A DNA stretch of 64,000 bases from Cafeteria roenbergensis. Taxonomy: Eukaryota > Sar > Bigyra > Bicosoecida > Cafeteriaceae. Shown one piece after another: positions 46,301-55,063 of the stretch; position 1 is the first letter of the stretch, and every line of letters begins with the position of its first letter. The stretch is taken from contig VLTN01000011.1 in assembly GCA_008330645.1 (NCBI GenBank), positions 62,001-126,000 of the forward strand, in the 5' to 3' direction. The notes beneath the pieces were generated by a model that saw nothing but the letters and a program-made list of their open reading frames with translations, did no database searches and had not been told where the DNA came from. The translations under genes and the position numbers were made by a program.

Positions 46301-48279
46301 AGGACCACGATGTTGACCCCGACGCAGTGGAGGCAAATGCCGCCCCAGAGGCTGAGCCCTTCACGGCAGCCAGCGCACAGCCGCCCAAGCCTGTTCGGCC
46401 CGCACTGCGAGGAGCCCCAGGGGCGGTCCACCATCGCGCGGCCCACCTCGCAGCGCGACGATGGGCAGCAGATGCCGGGAATGGGCCGGCAGTCGTACAG
46501 CTCCACAGTGCCGTTCCGGAGCGGGGAGGACCAGAACCCGACCTTGAGCTCGACCACGTCGCCCCCGGGGCAAATGGCCCCCACGCCCGGGCACGGGCGG
46601 CAGTTGGAGGACAGGTCCATGTTGAACCTGCCAGCGGGGCACTCGCCGCAGTAGGCGGCGCCGAAGGGACCCGTCGACAGGGCCTGGCCCGGCGGGCACG
46701 GGCCCAGGGTGCCGGGGGGCGTGCTCCGGCCGCCCGGCCACCGGATGGCCGCCTCCTGCAGAACCATGCCGTCGCAGCCTTCGCCCGGCCCTGCTGCGAC
46801 GGGGAGCTCCCCGACGTGGACCTTGTCCAGCGGGATGGTGAGGTTGGGCACGCGCGTGAACTGCTGCAGGCTGACGGCCATGGGGCGGTCCCCGTTCTCG
46901 TCCAGAAACACCGGGCCCGTGGCGTTGGCAACGAGGAAGGCCGGTCTGGCGGACCCGCCGATCATGGCATTGAACATCAAGTCTCCGTTTTTGAACGCGC
47001 TGGCGCAGGCGCCGCAGCCGGTGCTGGCCAGCGGCACGCCGGACGCCTCGCAGGCACGCCTCATCGCTGCCGCTGCAAGGAGCACGGCGTCGAACGCAAA
47101 GGGGGCCTTGGTGTCCATGTTGTCGCCGCGCCAGGACGACAGCTCGCTGATGGCCTTCTGCCGCGGCGTCAGCTGATCGGGACCCACCGCCGGATCCCAC
47201 ACAGAGGCCTGCCACGGGCCGAGCCACGGCGCGATGGCTCGCGTGCTCTGCCACGTGGCGAAGCACCCTGGTAAGGCTTCCAGAAGCCGCTCCGCGCAGG
47301 CCGCCGGGCAGCCCGCCTGCGCCAGCCTGGTGAGGTTCCCGGCCGCGAACATGGCGTCCTCGCTGGCCCAGTAGTCGGTCCCGATCCAGACGTAGGGGGA
47401 GCCTGGCGCCTGGTCGAGGCCTATCATGCCCCGGCGGCGGGCCTCAGAGAGCACCAGCCGCGCGTCCGCCGGCTCGTCGTTTAGGATGATAACCCGTGCG
47501 TTGCGCGTGACCACCCGGTCGAGCACGCTGTTGATCGACGCCAGCACGTCGCGCAGAGGCGCCGCCGCCACGGGCACGTGCTGTTCCAGCGAGATGCTCA
47601 CCCCCTGGGCGTCGGCCATCGCCCTCAGCGCAATCACCAGCGAGGAGGCGTAGTCGGACGAGGCGGTGATGGCCACGGCCTCGCGCCATCTCGGCCTGAG
47701 GGCGCACATGAACCCCAGGATGGCCTTGGCCTGCAGCCCGTCGGAGCCGACCACCCGCGCGAATCGGCTAAGGCCCGTCAGGCCCACGCTCGTGGCTGAG
47801 TATGACAGCGTGGGCGTTTGCGTCACGCGCCCGATCAGCGCGACAGACGTGGTCACGTCGCTCCTCCGCCCTCCCACGAACATGGACGGCGGGCGGGGCA
47901 GCAACGCCTCCTTGAAGCACTTGAGGGCGGCGATGTCGGGGACCCCCTCCGAGTCAACGTCGGAGACAGAGATGTTGCATCCGGGCCACAGGGACCCGTT
48001 TCCCCACTGCGCGTTGAGGTGCACGGTCGCGAGGCGCATGGCCTCCAGGATCTGGATGCCGCTGTACTCGCCAGTGACCGGGGCGATGCCCGCGACGGGC
48101 CACGCATCTTGGCCTGTTTCGGCGGCGGCAACGGCGGCGGCACAGCTTGCCAGGGACAGCGCCATCGCGAGCACCGCCGCAAAGCTACGCGCAGGGCGAG
48201 ACGAGGGCCGAAGTGGCGTATGACGGCGGCTGAAGCTGGCGGGCGGGGCCGGTCCCCGCGCAATTGCGCGCGCCTGCAT
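43333..48279 (-). CDS. receptor with Venus-flytrap (ANF-receptor) ectodomain, Cys-rich region and 8-9 membrane helices
   Basis: A single exon encodes 1648 residues from the ATG at 48279-48277. A second ATG at 48165 would start just before the hydrophobic core of the signal peptide (MALSLASCAAAVAAAE). Residues about 52-480 read as a periplasmic-binding/ANF-receptor domain: VAGIAPVTGEYSGIQILEAM, then SDVTTSVALIGRVTQTPTLS, SATSVGLTGLSRFARVVGSD and NTRLAQ-type helices. About 526-651 is Cys-rich (GPCPPGQ, CGECPAGRF, NCRPCPG, then CGPNRLGRLCAGC). Membrane helices follow near 653-676, 686-704, 763-789 and, after two long disordered cytosolic insertions, at about 1160-1235 and 1475-1590. The helix pattern does not match class C GPCRs. 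It resembles TRP-like multi-span proteins of protists and fungi. The ligand is unknown; amino acids or peptides would fit the ectodomain. Confidence 0.85.
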   Translation of the reverse strand: MQARAIARGPAPPASFSRRHTPLRPSSRPARSFAAVLAMALSLASCAAAVAAAETGQDAWPVAGIAPVTGEYSGIQILEAMRLATVHLNAQWGNGSLWPGCNISVSDVDSEGVPDIAALKCFKEALLPRPPSMFVGGRRSDVTTSVALIGRVTQTPTLSYSATSVGLTGLSRFARVVGSDGLQAKAILGFMCALRPRWREAVAITASSDYASSLVIALRAMADAQGVSISLEQHVPVAAAPLRDVLASINSVLDRVVTRNARVIILNDEPADARLVLSEARRRGMIGLDQAPGSPYVWIGTDYWASEDAMFAAGNLTRLAQAGCPAACAERLLEALPGCFATWQSTRAIAPWLGPWQASVWDPAVGPDQLTPRQKAISELSSWRGDNMDTKAPFAFDAVLLAAAAMRRACEASGVPLASTGCGACASAFKNGDLMFNAMIGGSARPAFLVANATGPVFLDENGDRPMAVSLQQFTRVPNLTIPLDKVHVGELPVAAGPGEGCDGMVLQEAAIRWPGGRSTPPGTLGPCPPGQALSTGPFGAAYCGECPAGRFNMDLSSNCRPCPGVGAICPGGDVVELKVGFWSSPLRNGTVELYDCRPIPGICCPSSRCEVGRAMVDRPWGSSQCGPNRLGRLCAGCREGLSLWGGICLHCVGVNIVVLSLLCLLALVGLGLVTALVPSERAVMKNTIDYVQLIALVLVPVPGGRLPSLAALLESNVFNLDISSIFGEGDSGDGGWPANGSFPLVEPPLPPPSLYCPMPLTPLASSLVPLALPLSLLALILLMGFCWRPSADRVCPSSLRACLPGCAACFVEVPSWLLPGSRLVWMVAAPGDVRRVRTSSGPAMVLASLAEPGGDESDGSLASRPDQAVLVSASRLPAGAQVLASPWSADDEAPPPARGAALAVAVGGGAAGSLRPAAGSVRNPLAEAGRGPTEGGASPAAASPLGAGGAPSTTGLAASPAAARPPGVRSGARPLPRPAPGLRFRPHQALDPDSDEDAGSTGGWMDRADTKAVWVLGPEAEMSADATPSGLPVPHHGREAAQSLAAMQPGGGGLDPSAAPNPAAMRRRLRNADRLAVPRLEPRSGHMQVNAQAAELIAGACCWWHRLAMEGACRSCFACLCCSFAGRRVVDLLGPISQRAARRRVRQGHWAYVRSKTVLRAGLRWATVSANVVTATGWGLLACREVDGVQVLELHPAVQCWTPQHIFAVTTMAGFIALFALGLPGFLILAYEWLDKRSAAWEAWRDRRTRFIVRQNALRGHGVMDLFAVRLSRSDVLAAKRHHASEKEEQDEQEAASDSQAGRRERARRAGAARRARSTDAESGSSDDDEEQFTQRLSLRAAGGLSPASSAESRPGSSRWRARSPAPAHARRNAATGVSTPPGLVAAVSGAGRATSPSGVKRHTSAAAVAGTTRLAALPGDRLAGSVAGSPLSEEARHGKESTAFAAAASAGDLELVSSLGRAAWEVMRVYRPGVRGSYEAFVFVRRVLVTSAVVFLATNPTWRQIALFVLSTFFLVIQLLLMPYSTASDNLYASGLLLAMTFICGLEMYNTPLYLSDPNHAASTAALIIAVTEFALLLVPVAIAGTVMIATLRRKGHLACLGRPCQPSGAPCCRPRAGSDAIELSEAPRDTSSLRGVQPGWSVNRE

Positions 48280-48853
48280 CGGAGCGGGCGACAGTCTGGT
48301 GCTGCTGCTACTGCGCCTGCCGAGCGCTGGCGTCTGCCACCCCACCCCAGGGACGACTGCGCTGGGTAGCGCGGGCCGCGCGCCCAAGCGACCTCCAAGT
48401 GCCGCTGGCAGCGTCGCGACGATCAGGCGGCGCCAGCGGCGGAAAGCTCCCGTCAATCGAACCTGCCAGGGCCGCCGCGAGCAGGCCCTTGCACGCGGGG
48501 GATGTGCGACGACTTGCGCGCTGCGCAGCCGCAACACGCCCCCGCCCTCCCCCGGCAGTTTGCTGCCGACGGAAGCGCGCTCGGCAGGGAGTGGGCGTCG
48601 CAGCGGGGTGCCGTGCAATGTGGCTCTGCCTGCAGCCGTGCTGGTCTCGCGGCCCGCCGCGAGGGGGCGCTGCGAGCGGCTGGTGCGTGACGGGGCCGAC
48701 CCAAAGCATAGCAAGCAGCCTGGGTCAGGCGTGCGGCGAGGGGTCGTGCTTGCGGGCCGCTGCGCATCGCAGCGTGGGCGGCGTGGAGTGACGATGATTG
48801 GCAACCGCAAGAATCTGCCCCCACTGCAACAGCCTCGAGCGCCTGCACTTCCG
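48280..48853. promoter_or_regulatory. divergent upstream region, receptor / small orphan
   Basis: Two divergent genes start at its edges. The plus-strand frame of the orphan stays open here, with an in-frame ATG at 48794 that could add 20 residues. No other feature is seen. Confidence 0.45.
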
Positions 48854-49954
48854 ATGGCTCCCAAGAAGAAGAGTTCCAAAGGCAAGGCGGCCAAAGCGCC
48901 TCCCGTGAGTCGGCCACGCCGGCCGCGGCCGTTCCGCAAGGCCTGGGCCGCGAGGTAGCTGGCTCGCCGCGGGCAGCGCCGACCAGGTTCGGCACGCTGC
49001 CGGCGGCTTGCGCCCCAGGCGCCCTCAGTCCCCCGCCGCTCATGCCCTGGCCGTGATGAGGAGGTAGCGCGCCGGCCCTTGCGATGCTGCTCGGGCCTCC
49101 CGCTGGCCTGTGGCAGGCGGTTGCAAGGCTGGCAGCCACTTGTCTGAGCCTCCCGTTGCAACCACGCCGCGCAGTCGGCGCCGAAGCCGCTCTTCCCGGT
49201 GGACGAGTCGTCCATGGTCACGAACCACGTGCTGCTGGACTTGCAGGTGAGCTGTGCAGAGCGGCGGGGCACGGAGGCCGCAGCGAGGGCCAAGGAGCGC
49301 TCGGGGTCAGTGGACCCTGCCCGCGTTGCCCTTCGCTCGCGCGTTCGCAGCTGAGCAATGTGGAAATGGGACGCAAATTTCAGGAGAGGTTTGACGTGAC
49401 CACACCTGTGTTCATGGTCAAGCGGCGCATTGTGGAGCGCTACGGGTGAGAGAGCGCGCCTGGACTCGGCAGCGCGGTGACATGCTTGACGGGCAAGGCG
49501 CATGAGTCTGTGTGACGTGCGAAACTTTCAGCCGGGGTGCGTGGAGTGACTGATGGGCTGTGGTGGTCGCAGGCGCATGGCCTCGTTGAGCCTGTACAAG
49601 GACATCGAGTCTGCGGACGGCGAGATCACGGACGACCGGCTTACGCTGCGCGAGTGCGGCATCGAAGGCGGGCCGGGCATGGAAACGCCGGTGAGGACGC
49701 TCGAGGCACGCACGCCCAATCGCCGTGCTGCTGCTGGCCGCTTCCTGCCCCCGCTCGGGCGCTTGCCCACGGCCCTCGTCCTCCGGCCCTCTCGTGCGCG
49801 CTCGCAGCCAGTGTTCACCATGTTTTTCGACTACAGGCCCTTTGCGTTTGACGAGCCTGTGTTGCTTGCCGAGCATAGGCCAGCCCGCGATGCCGGGCGC
49901 GCTGCCGCAGGCGCAAGCTCCGGGCCAGCATCGCCCGCGGGTGCGGCGCCGTAG
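48854..49954 (+). CDS. small five-exon conserved-looking protein, possible ubiquitin-like fold
   Basis: Five exons are supported by in-phase GTGAG donors and GCAG acceptors: 48854-48904, 49175-49246, 49351-49445, 49573-49690 and 49808-49954. They give 160 residues. The N-terminus is Lys-rich (MAPKKKSSKGKAAKAPP). The centre looks folded and hydrophobic-polar alternating: MVTNHVLLDLQLSNVEMGRK, FDVTTPVFMVKRRIVERYGR, SLSLYKDIES, RLTLRECGIEGG and PVFTMFFDYRPFAFDEPVLL. The order strand, helix with MVKRRIVERYG, strand and final strand suggests a beta-grasp (ubiquitin-like) domain, but I cannot name the family. The tail is Ala/Gly/Ser-rich. Splicing restores a continuous ordered sequence from five short frames, which is good evidence that the gene is real. 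An ATG at 48794 is an alternative start. Confidence 0.75.
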
Positions 49955-50276
49955 AAAAGACCTCTGGCGATTGTGTGCCTGTTTTCGCCCGTTCCGTCGT
50001 GATCGTGCTGCGTGTTTCGCCAACCGCCCCGTCCCGCTGCCCCAACGTCCCGTCCAGCCTTGTACGCCCGCCGAGAGCGCACTCGTTGCACAAACGCGAT
50101 GCCGACATGTGCCTGGGCACAAACGCGATGCCGACGTGTGCCTGGCAACATGCAGAGTCTCGGTCGCGCGGAATCGCTGACTGGGCCGTTTGGTGCTGCG
50201 CTGCATGCACGCACGCGAAATCACTACGGGAGGAGCGCCGCGTTGAGCGAGCCGGCTGGGGCGGCGCACGCCGCTC
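49955..50276. other. intergenic, tail-to-tail, with a 29-base tandem duplication
   Basis: This lies between the ends of the small orphan (plus) and AMP deaminase (minus). The only structure seen is the duplicated 29-base unit listed separately. Confidence 0.55.
50088..50145. repeat. two tandem copies of a 29-base unit
   Basis: Copies at 50088-50116 and 50117-50145 are identical but for one base (A or G in GACATGTG/GACGTGTG). It is a simple tandem duplication in a 3' region. Two copies are too few to call an array. Confidence 0.85.
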
Positions 50277-53200
50277 TCAGATGCGGCCACCGCGCACAGC
50301 GCTGTCGTCGTCATCACCGCCTTCGGGCTGGGAAGGAGCCGTGCCGGTGCGCGGGTCGGGCGAGCGCATGGAGGAGGCGAGGGAGCGAGCAGGGGAGGCA
50401 GCTGTGGCCGGGCTGGCGGGGATGGGCGCCGACCCGTCCGGAGGCACAGTGTACACCGTGTAGCTGCGGCCGTCGACGGAGCGGCGCGCTGACCGAACGC
50501 GGACGCTGGCGCGCTGCGCGCGGGACACAGGGGACACGGCCCGGCCAAGCTGCGGGCGCGTCTGGCGCGACCCCGAGGCGGGGTCGGCTGGGGAGCCGTG
50601 CGCTGCGGGCGGGGTGGCAGAGGCGGCGGCGGGGGCCACGGCCCCCGCGATGGCCGGGGACTGCGGCGGGGGCGTCCGGGCGACGCTGCCGCCGGACGCG
50701 GGCGTGCTGGATCCCGTCACCTGAATGCGCGGGGCGCTAGGGTGCTGCTGGCCTGGCGCCGGCTGCTGGGCCGAGGGCTTGACGCCAGGCACCGCGGGGA
50801 CGGCCAGCGGGGGGGCCGCCGCGACGGGGGGCGGCGGAGAGGCGTGGATGCCCAACGCGCGGCGGGCCCCTGCCGCGACGAGGGCGCGCTCCGAGCGGAG
50901 CGTCTCCAGGCGGAACTGGAGGCGCACGGAGGGCACGTTGGTGAGGAAGATGTCGTTGCCCCGGGGGCCGGGGAGGGCGTAGGACTCGCCGATGAAGTGC
51001 GACTTGTAGGGGTGCTCGAAACCGCTCTGCAGGACCGACGCCCTGGCAACCTCGCACATGTCGACGGAGGTGAGCTTGAAGACCTGGCCGGCCACGCAGT
51101 ACTCCTCAACGAGAGCCTCGCGCGTGTAGTGGAGGAGCAGCGGGTCGTCGGTGGAGAGGCTGACGTTGAGGCCGCGCTGGAAGTACTTGAAGAAGGGGTT
51201 CTTGCTGTAGTCGACGAAGAGGCGGTTGTTGGAGAGCGGGGACATGGCCAGGCCGACCTGGTCGAGGTAGTAGAGGTACTGGAGCGAGGGGCTCCGGCGC
51301 ATCGTGATGCCGTGGTTGACGCTCTCGGCGGTGAGGAAGCAGGCGGCCATGTGGTCGCCGTCGCCCGCCTCGCCGCCGTGGGGCCGGAAGGAGAAGGTGG
51401 AGAGGCCGCGGGAGGCGCGGAGGTTGTTGATGACGTTGAGGTTGGCCGAGAGGTAGTACATCCAGTAGAAGTAGGGGGGGTTGAAGGGCATGTCCCACTC
51501 GCTCGGGTGCGGCACCTCGGCGTCGCGCGCGCCCTCCTGCTTGCTCTCGTCGTCCACGCAGTCGAAGCCGACCACGGTGGTGAGGAACTGGTGGAGCTTA
51601 GGGTCGGAGGACGGGTCCAGCGTGACCTTGATCAACGGCTCGAAGAGGTACGTGAGCATCTGCTGGAAGTTGTCTAGCATCTTCGATGACTTGTACAGCT
51701 GGAAGAGGCGGGGCACCTGGATGAGCCAGCGAACGTTGGGCGAGACGAGCTTGTTGTCCACCACCCACGCGGCCAGGGTGCTCCACTCGGTGGGCTTGCG
51801 GCCGTAGATGGAGATGCGGTACTCGGCGGACTGGTACTTGGACGCCTCCAGGTCGCTGAACACCTCCTGTGTCACCTCGGCGAGGTAGCGGCCTGCGGGC
51901 GCGGGGGGGGGACAGCGGCGGGCAATGTGGCGGGCGTGACGGACTGGGGCAGCATCCCGGAGCCGCGGGGCGTCCGATTGTGCGGCGGCAGGCGCCACGG
52001 CGGAGACGGAAGCAGCGGCAGCACCCGACCCGGGGGGCGGGACCGGCCTCAGCTGCGCGCAGGCGCTCACCCTTGATCTCGTTGTCGCTCTTGAGGAACA
52101 CGCCGCGCAGCTTGCTCTGCCCAATGGGGTTGTATTTGAGGTTGAACCGGTCGAACCGGTGGTACGTGGTGCTGTCGGCCTGCATGTCAAGCGTATCGAC
52201 GGACAGGTCGTAGGCGCTGAGGCCCAGCTCCGCGAACACCTCGGCCAGCGTCTCGGGCTTGCCGTCCTTGGTGCGGGCGACAACCTGCGAGCACGCACGC
52301 GCACGCGCGCGAGAGAGACGCAGTGTGGTCCGAGAGCCAACGGTGGGGCGATGAGGCGGTCAACGGAGGGCGAGCCACAGCCGGAAGCGCGAGCTCGACG
52401 GGCGATTGCGCCGGGAGGCGGGGGCGAGGCACAGCGTGGGGAACGGGGGGGGGGAGGCTCGCGGGTTGCGCAAGCGGGCGGTCGCGGACTCACCTCGTCG
52501 GGGGAGTACCGCAGCTTGTGCTTGATGAAGCGGAGGAGGTGCTTCTGGTTCATGCAGGCGCTGTGGTGGACGTGCGTGTCCACCTTTCGGACGTTGTAAA
52601 AGTCGCGGTGCGGAACAGTCTTCTGCTCGTCGGACTCCCGCTGTCCGTTGAGGAGGCGGTGCAGGTCGAAGCGCTTCTCGAGGAGCTCGAGCCGGAGCCA
52701 GGCGAAGCTCTTGACGTGGGCTGAGTGGATGATCTTGCAGAGCTCGCCGTAGTCGGCGAGAAACTCCTCGAGCGTGGAGGGGGGCGCGTGAACGGGCGTG
52801 AGGCCGGCACGGAGGAGGGGGTGCTGGTCTTCCGCGTGCCGAGAGCGGCGGCCGGGGCTGGGCGACCTGCTGGCGTCAGCGTGGGGACCAGGGGGGCCGT
52901 GGCCTGAATCGGCCCCGCCGGCCGCCGCCGCTGGCCCCGCTGCCGCGCCGGCACCCGTAGCGGCGGCGCCTGCCTCGATTGCTGCCTCGGCCTCTGCCAG
53001 CTCGGCCGCGTCGAAAATGTGCAGCACGCCGTCCACCCAGCGGTAGCCGAGGTCCGTGATGCGGCCGGGGTCGGCGGTGGCGAGCGGGTCGTACGGGATG
53101 GCGGGGCGGCGGCGGTGGAACAGCTCCCTGTAGCGGGACACATCGGAGCCCTTGGGGAGGCCCAGGAGGCTTGCCAGCTCCTCGTTCGACAGCTTGGGAG

Positions 53201-54575
53201 CGTCGAGGGACAGCTGGGAGGTGGACTCCAGCGGGAGGTCTCCCGGGTTGGCGGCGGCCGCGGGAACGGCGTGGCCCCGCCCGGCCACTGCCTTGGAGGC
53301 GGCGGCGTCGGCGGCGGCCATATCCAGGGCGACGTCGGCGGTCCGGGCCTGGCCAGCGGCGGCATCCGCGTCCGGGAACATTCCAGGCTCCGGCTGCAAG
53401 ACGTCTGACCCCACCTCCGCCACGCCCTGCTGCTGCAGGATCGCGCCGAAGAGGGCGGAGCGACGCGCCACGTGAGGGGCAACGTCCGAGGGGATGGAGC
53501 CCCAGTAGTTGGCCGGCTTCTTGTAAACGTGCTTCTGGCGCAGGCGGAGCGCGCGAGCCAGGTACCGGCAGGCGTCTTCCTCCTCGGAGCTCAGGCTGTC
53601 CGCCCCGGATATGGCGACGCGCTGGAAGGCGCCGGGCTGCTCGGCAGGCACGCCGCGCAGCCACGTGGCGGCGCCGGTGGGGCCGACGGTGCCAGACACT
53701 CGGGCGTCGCCCTTGGCTGCCGCGTCGGTGGGGAGGAGGCCGAGCACCGCCATGTCGATGGCAGAGCCACGGGGACCCACTTCGTTCTGCGCGGCAGCCA
53801 GGTGCTGCGAGAGGGGGGCCCTTGCCGGCAGAGCCGGCACGGAGGGGCAGGAGAAGAGGAGTCGCTCATCCTCCGGCGAGAGGTCGGGGAGGCCGGGCGA
53901 GGCCGGGGACGGGCGGGAGGCCTTGACCATGGGAGACGACTCGGACTCGGGGGCGGTCGATGAGGCGGCGACGGCTGCGTCCCAGGGCGTCGCGGGGTGG
54001 GGCTTGCGGCGCGACGGCCGGCTGCGGCCTCGCGGTGCTGCCGGAGCGGCACTGGCCTCGCTGAGGGGCAGGCCGACGGGGGAGGGCCGCCCCGCCGACG
54101 AGTCGGTCGGAGCGGCACTCGCCTGGGTCAGAAGGGCGGCCGAGGCCTGGCCGAGGAGTGCGGCTCCGTACTCTGACACGCCGTCGACCGAGGAGGCGCG
54201 GGCGATCCGGCCGGCGCGCTGACGCTGCGCCGCCGCCGCGTCCTCCGCGTGCGCGGCCCGCATCGCGTCCTCGTGGTCCATCGCGCGGTCCATGTCGCGC
54301 TCGTCTGCCGCGTGGAACGGACGGCCGGTCAAGCCGTCGAAGCCGCCGCTGGGCGAATCTCGCATCCCCGACAGGGGCCGGCCGAAGGCATCGTCCAGCC
54401 CCGCGCCGCTCACGCGCGCCCCAGAGTAGGATGCCGCGCCTTGCTGCCCGGACGAGCCAGCCTGGGCCTCTGCTATGGAGCGGGCGCGAATCACGGCGGC
54501 ATCGGCCGCTGACATCTCGCCGTCGGCGCGAGCGGCCATTCTTGCAGCGTGAGCGCTGCCGTACGGGGCAGACAT
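50277..54575 (-). CDS. AMPD: AMP deaminase
   Basis: Three exons (54575-52494, 52284-52071, 51892-50277) give 1303 residues. AMP deaminase converts AMP to IMP and ammonia and tunes the adenylate pool. The catalytic domain begins near 640. Metal-binding KVDTHVHHSACMNQKHLLRF is at about 664-683, then KYNPIGQSKLRGVFLKSDNE, YRISIYGRKPTEW and WLIQVPRLF. RPHGGEAG is at about 936, MSPLSNNRLFVDYSKNPF follows, and the zinc/substrate motif SLSTDDPLL is at about 1008. VFKLTSVDMCEVARASVLQS ends the core. All expected His and Asp residues are seen; the Cys of the usual HCGEAG is Gly here. Both ends are unusually long: about 640 N-terminal and 200 C-terminal Ala/Pro/Ser-rich residues, probably disordered regulatory tails. 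The start MSAPYGSAHAARMAARADGE is the first ATG. Confidence 0.95.
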   Translation of the reverse strand: MSAPYGSAHAARMAARADGEMSAADAAVIRARSIAEAQAGSSGQQGAASYSGARVSGAGLDDAFGRPLSGMRDSPSGGFDGLTGRPFHAADERDMDRAMDHEDAMRAAHAEDAAAAQRQRAGRIARASSVDGVSEYGAALLGQASAALLTQASAAPTDSSAGRPSPVGLPLSEASAAPAAPRGRSRPSRRKPHPATPWDAAVAASSTAPESESSPMVKASRPSPASPGLPDLSPEDERLLFSCPSVPALPARAPLSQHLAAAQNEVGPRGSAIDMAVLGLLPTDAAAKGDARVSGTVGPTGAATWLRGVPAEQPGAFQRVAISGADSLSSEEEDACRYLARALRLRQKHVYKKPANYWGSIPSDVAPHVARRSALFGAILQQQGVAEVGSDVLQPEPGMFPDADAAAGQARTADVALDMAAADAAASKAVAGRGHAVPAAAANPGDLPLESTSQLSLDAPKLSNEELASLLGLPKGSDVSRYRELFHRRRPAIPYDPLATADPGRITDLGYRWVDGVLHIFDAAELAEAEAAIEAGAAATGAGAAAGPAAAAGGADSGHGPPGPHADASRSPSPGRRSRHAEDQHPLLRAGLTPVHAPPSTLEEFLADYGELCKIIHSAHVKSFAWLRLELLEKRFDLHRLLNGQRESDEQKTVPHRDFYNVRKVDTHVHHSACMNQKHLLRFIKHKLRYSPDEVSPRPPACATREPPPPRSPRCASPPPPGAIARRARASGCGSPSVDRLIAPPLALGPHCVSLARVRVRARRLSPAPRTASPRRWPRCSRSWASAPTTCPSIRLTCRPTAPRTTGSTGSTSNTTPLGRASCAACSSRATTRSRVSACAQLRPVPPPGSGAAAASVSAVAPAAAQSDAPRLRDAAPVRHARHIARRCPPPAPAGRYLAEVTQEVFSDLEASKYQSAEYRISIYGRKPTEWSTLAAWVVDNKLVSPNVRWLIQVPRLFQLYKSSKMLDNFQQMLTYLFEPLIKVTLDPSSDPKLHQFLTTVVGFDCVDDESKQEGARDAEVPHPSEWDMPFNPPYFYWMYYLSANLNVINNLRASRGLSTFSFRPHGGEAGDGDHMAACFLTAESVNHGITMRRSPSLQYLYYLDQVGLAMSPLSNNRLFVDYSKNPFFKYFQRGLNVSLSTDDPLLLHYTREALVEEYCVAGQVFKLTSVDMCEVARASVLQSGFEHPYKSHFIGESYALPGPRGNDIFLTNVPSVRLQFRLETLRSERALVAAGARRALGIHASPPPPVAAAPPLAVPAVPGVKPSAQQPAPGQQHPSAPRIQVTGSSTPASGGSVARTPPPQSPAIAGAVAPAAASATPPAAHGSPADPASGSRQTRPQLGRAVSPVSRAQRASVRVRSARRSVDGRSYTVYTVPPDGSAPIPASPATAASPARSLASSMRSPDPRTGTAPSQPEGGDDDDSAVRGGRI

Positions 54576-55063
54576 TCGACGCTCCGGCACTGCAGGCGAG
54601 CCGGGAAGAGAGCCTCCGGGATCGCAGGCGAGCGAAAGCCGGGCGGGGCGCCTGCTGCTGAGGCGTTCCGGGCGTGTGTGCAGCAGCGGCGGCCGTCGAC
54701 GGCCATCGGACAGAGCTGGTGCGTGTGTGGGTGTTCCGGCTGTTCCGCACGGACGCCGCCGGGGGGGACGGACGGTTGCGCGCGCGCGAGCGGAGCGGCG
54801 AGGCCTCTCGCGCGCGTGAGCGCTCGTAGCACGTCCCCAGGTTCCGTGCCGCGGGACCGGTATCGCGGCAGCAGCCTCGCCGAGGGCTTCAAATGCAGTT
54901 GTGTGGCGACGCGCGACGGTGCATGCCCGCACGCACAAAGTCGGGCCAAAACTCCCCCCCCCCCCGCTCGCTGCACAGTCACGGGGCCATACGCGCGCGC
55001 GCCGTCGCCGGAGCATTGGCCACGAATGGTGCGCGCGCGCGCGCGGGCCCACAAATGTGACAG
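54576..55063. other. intergenic between AMP deaminase and PDCD5
   Basis: This holds the promoter and 5' UTR of AMP deaminase and the 3' UTR of PDCD5. It contains a 12-base C run (54954-54965) and short GC alternations near 55030. No gene is seen. Confidence 0.55.

Noticed and set aside
48280-49503. Upstream extension of the receptor frame (about 400 residues)
   Set aside because: It crosses exons of the plus-strand five-exon gene and would remove the N-terminal signal peptide; the ATG at 48279 is preferred.
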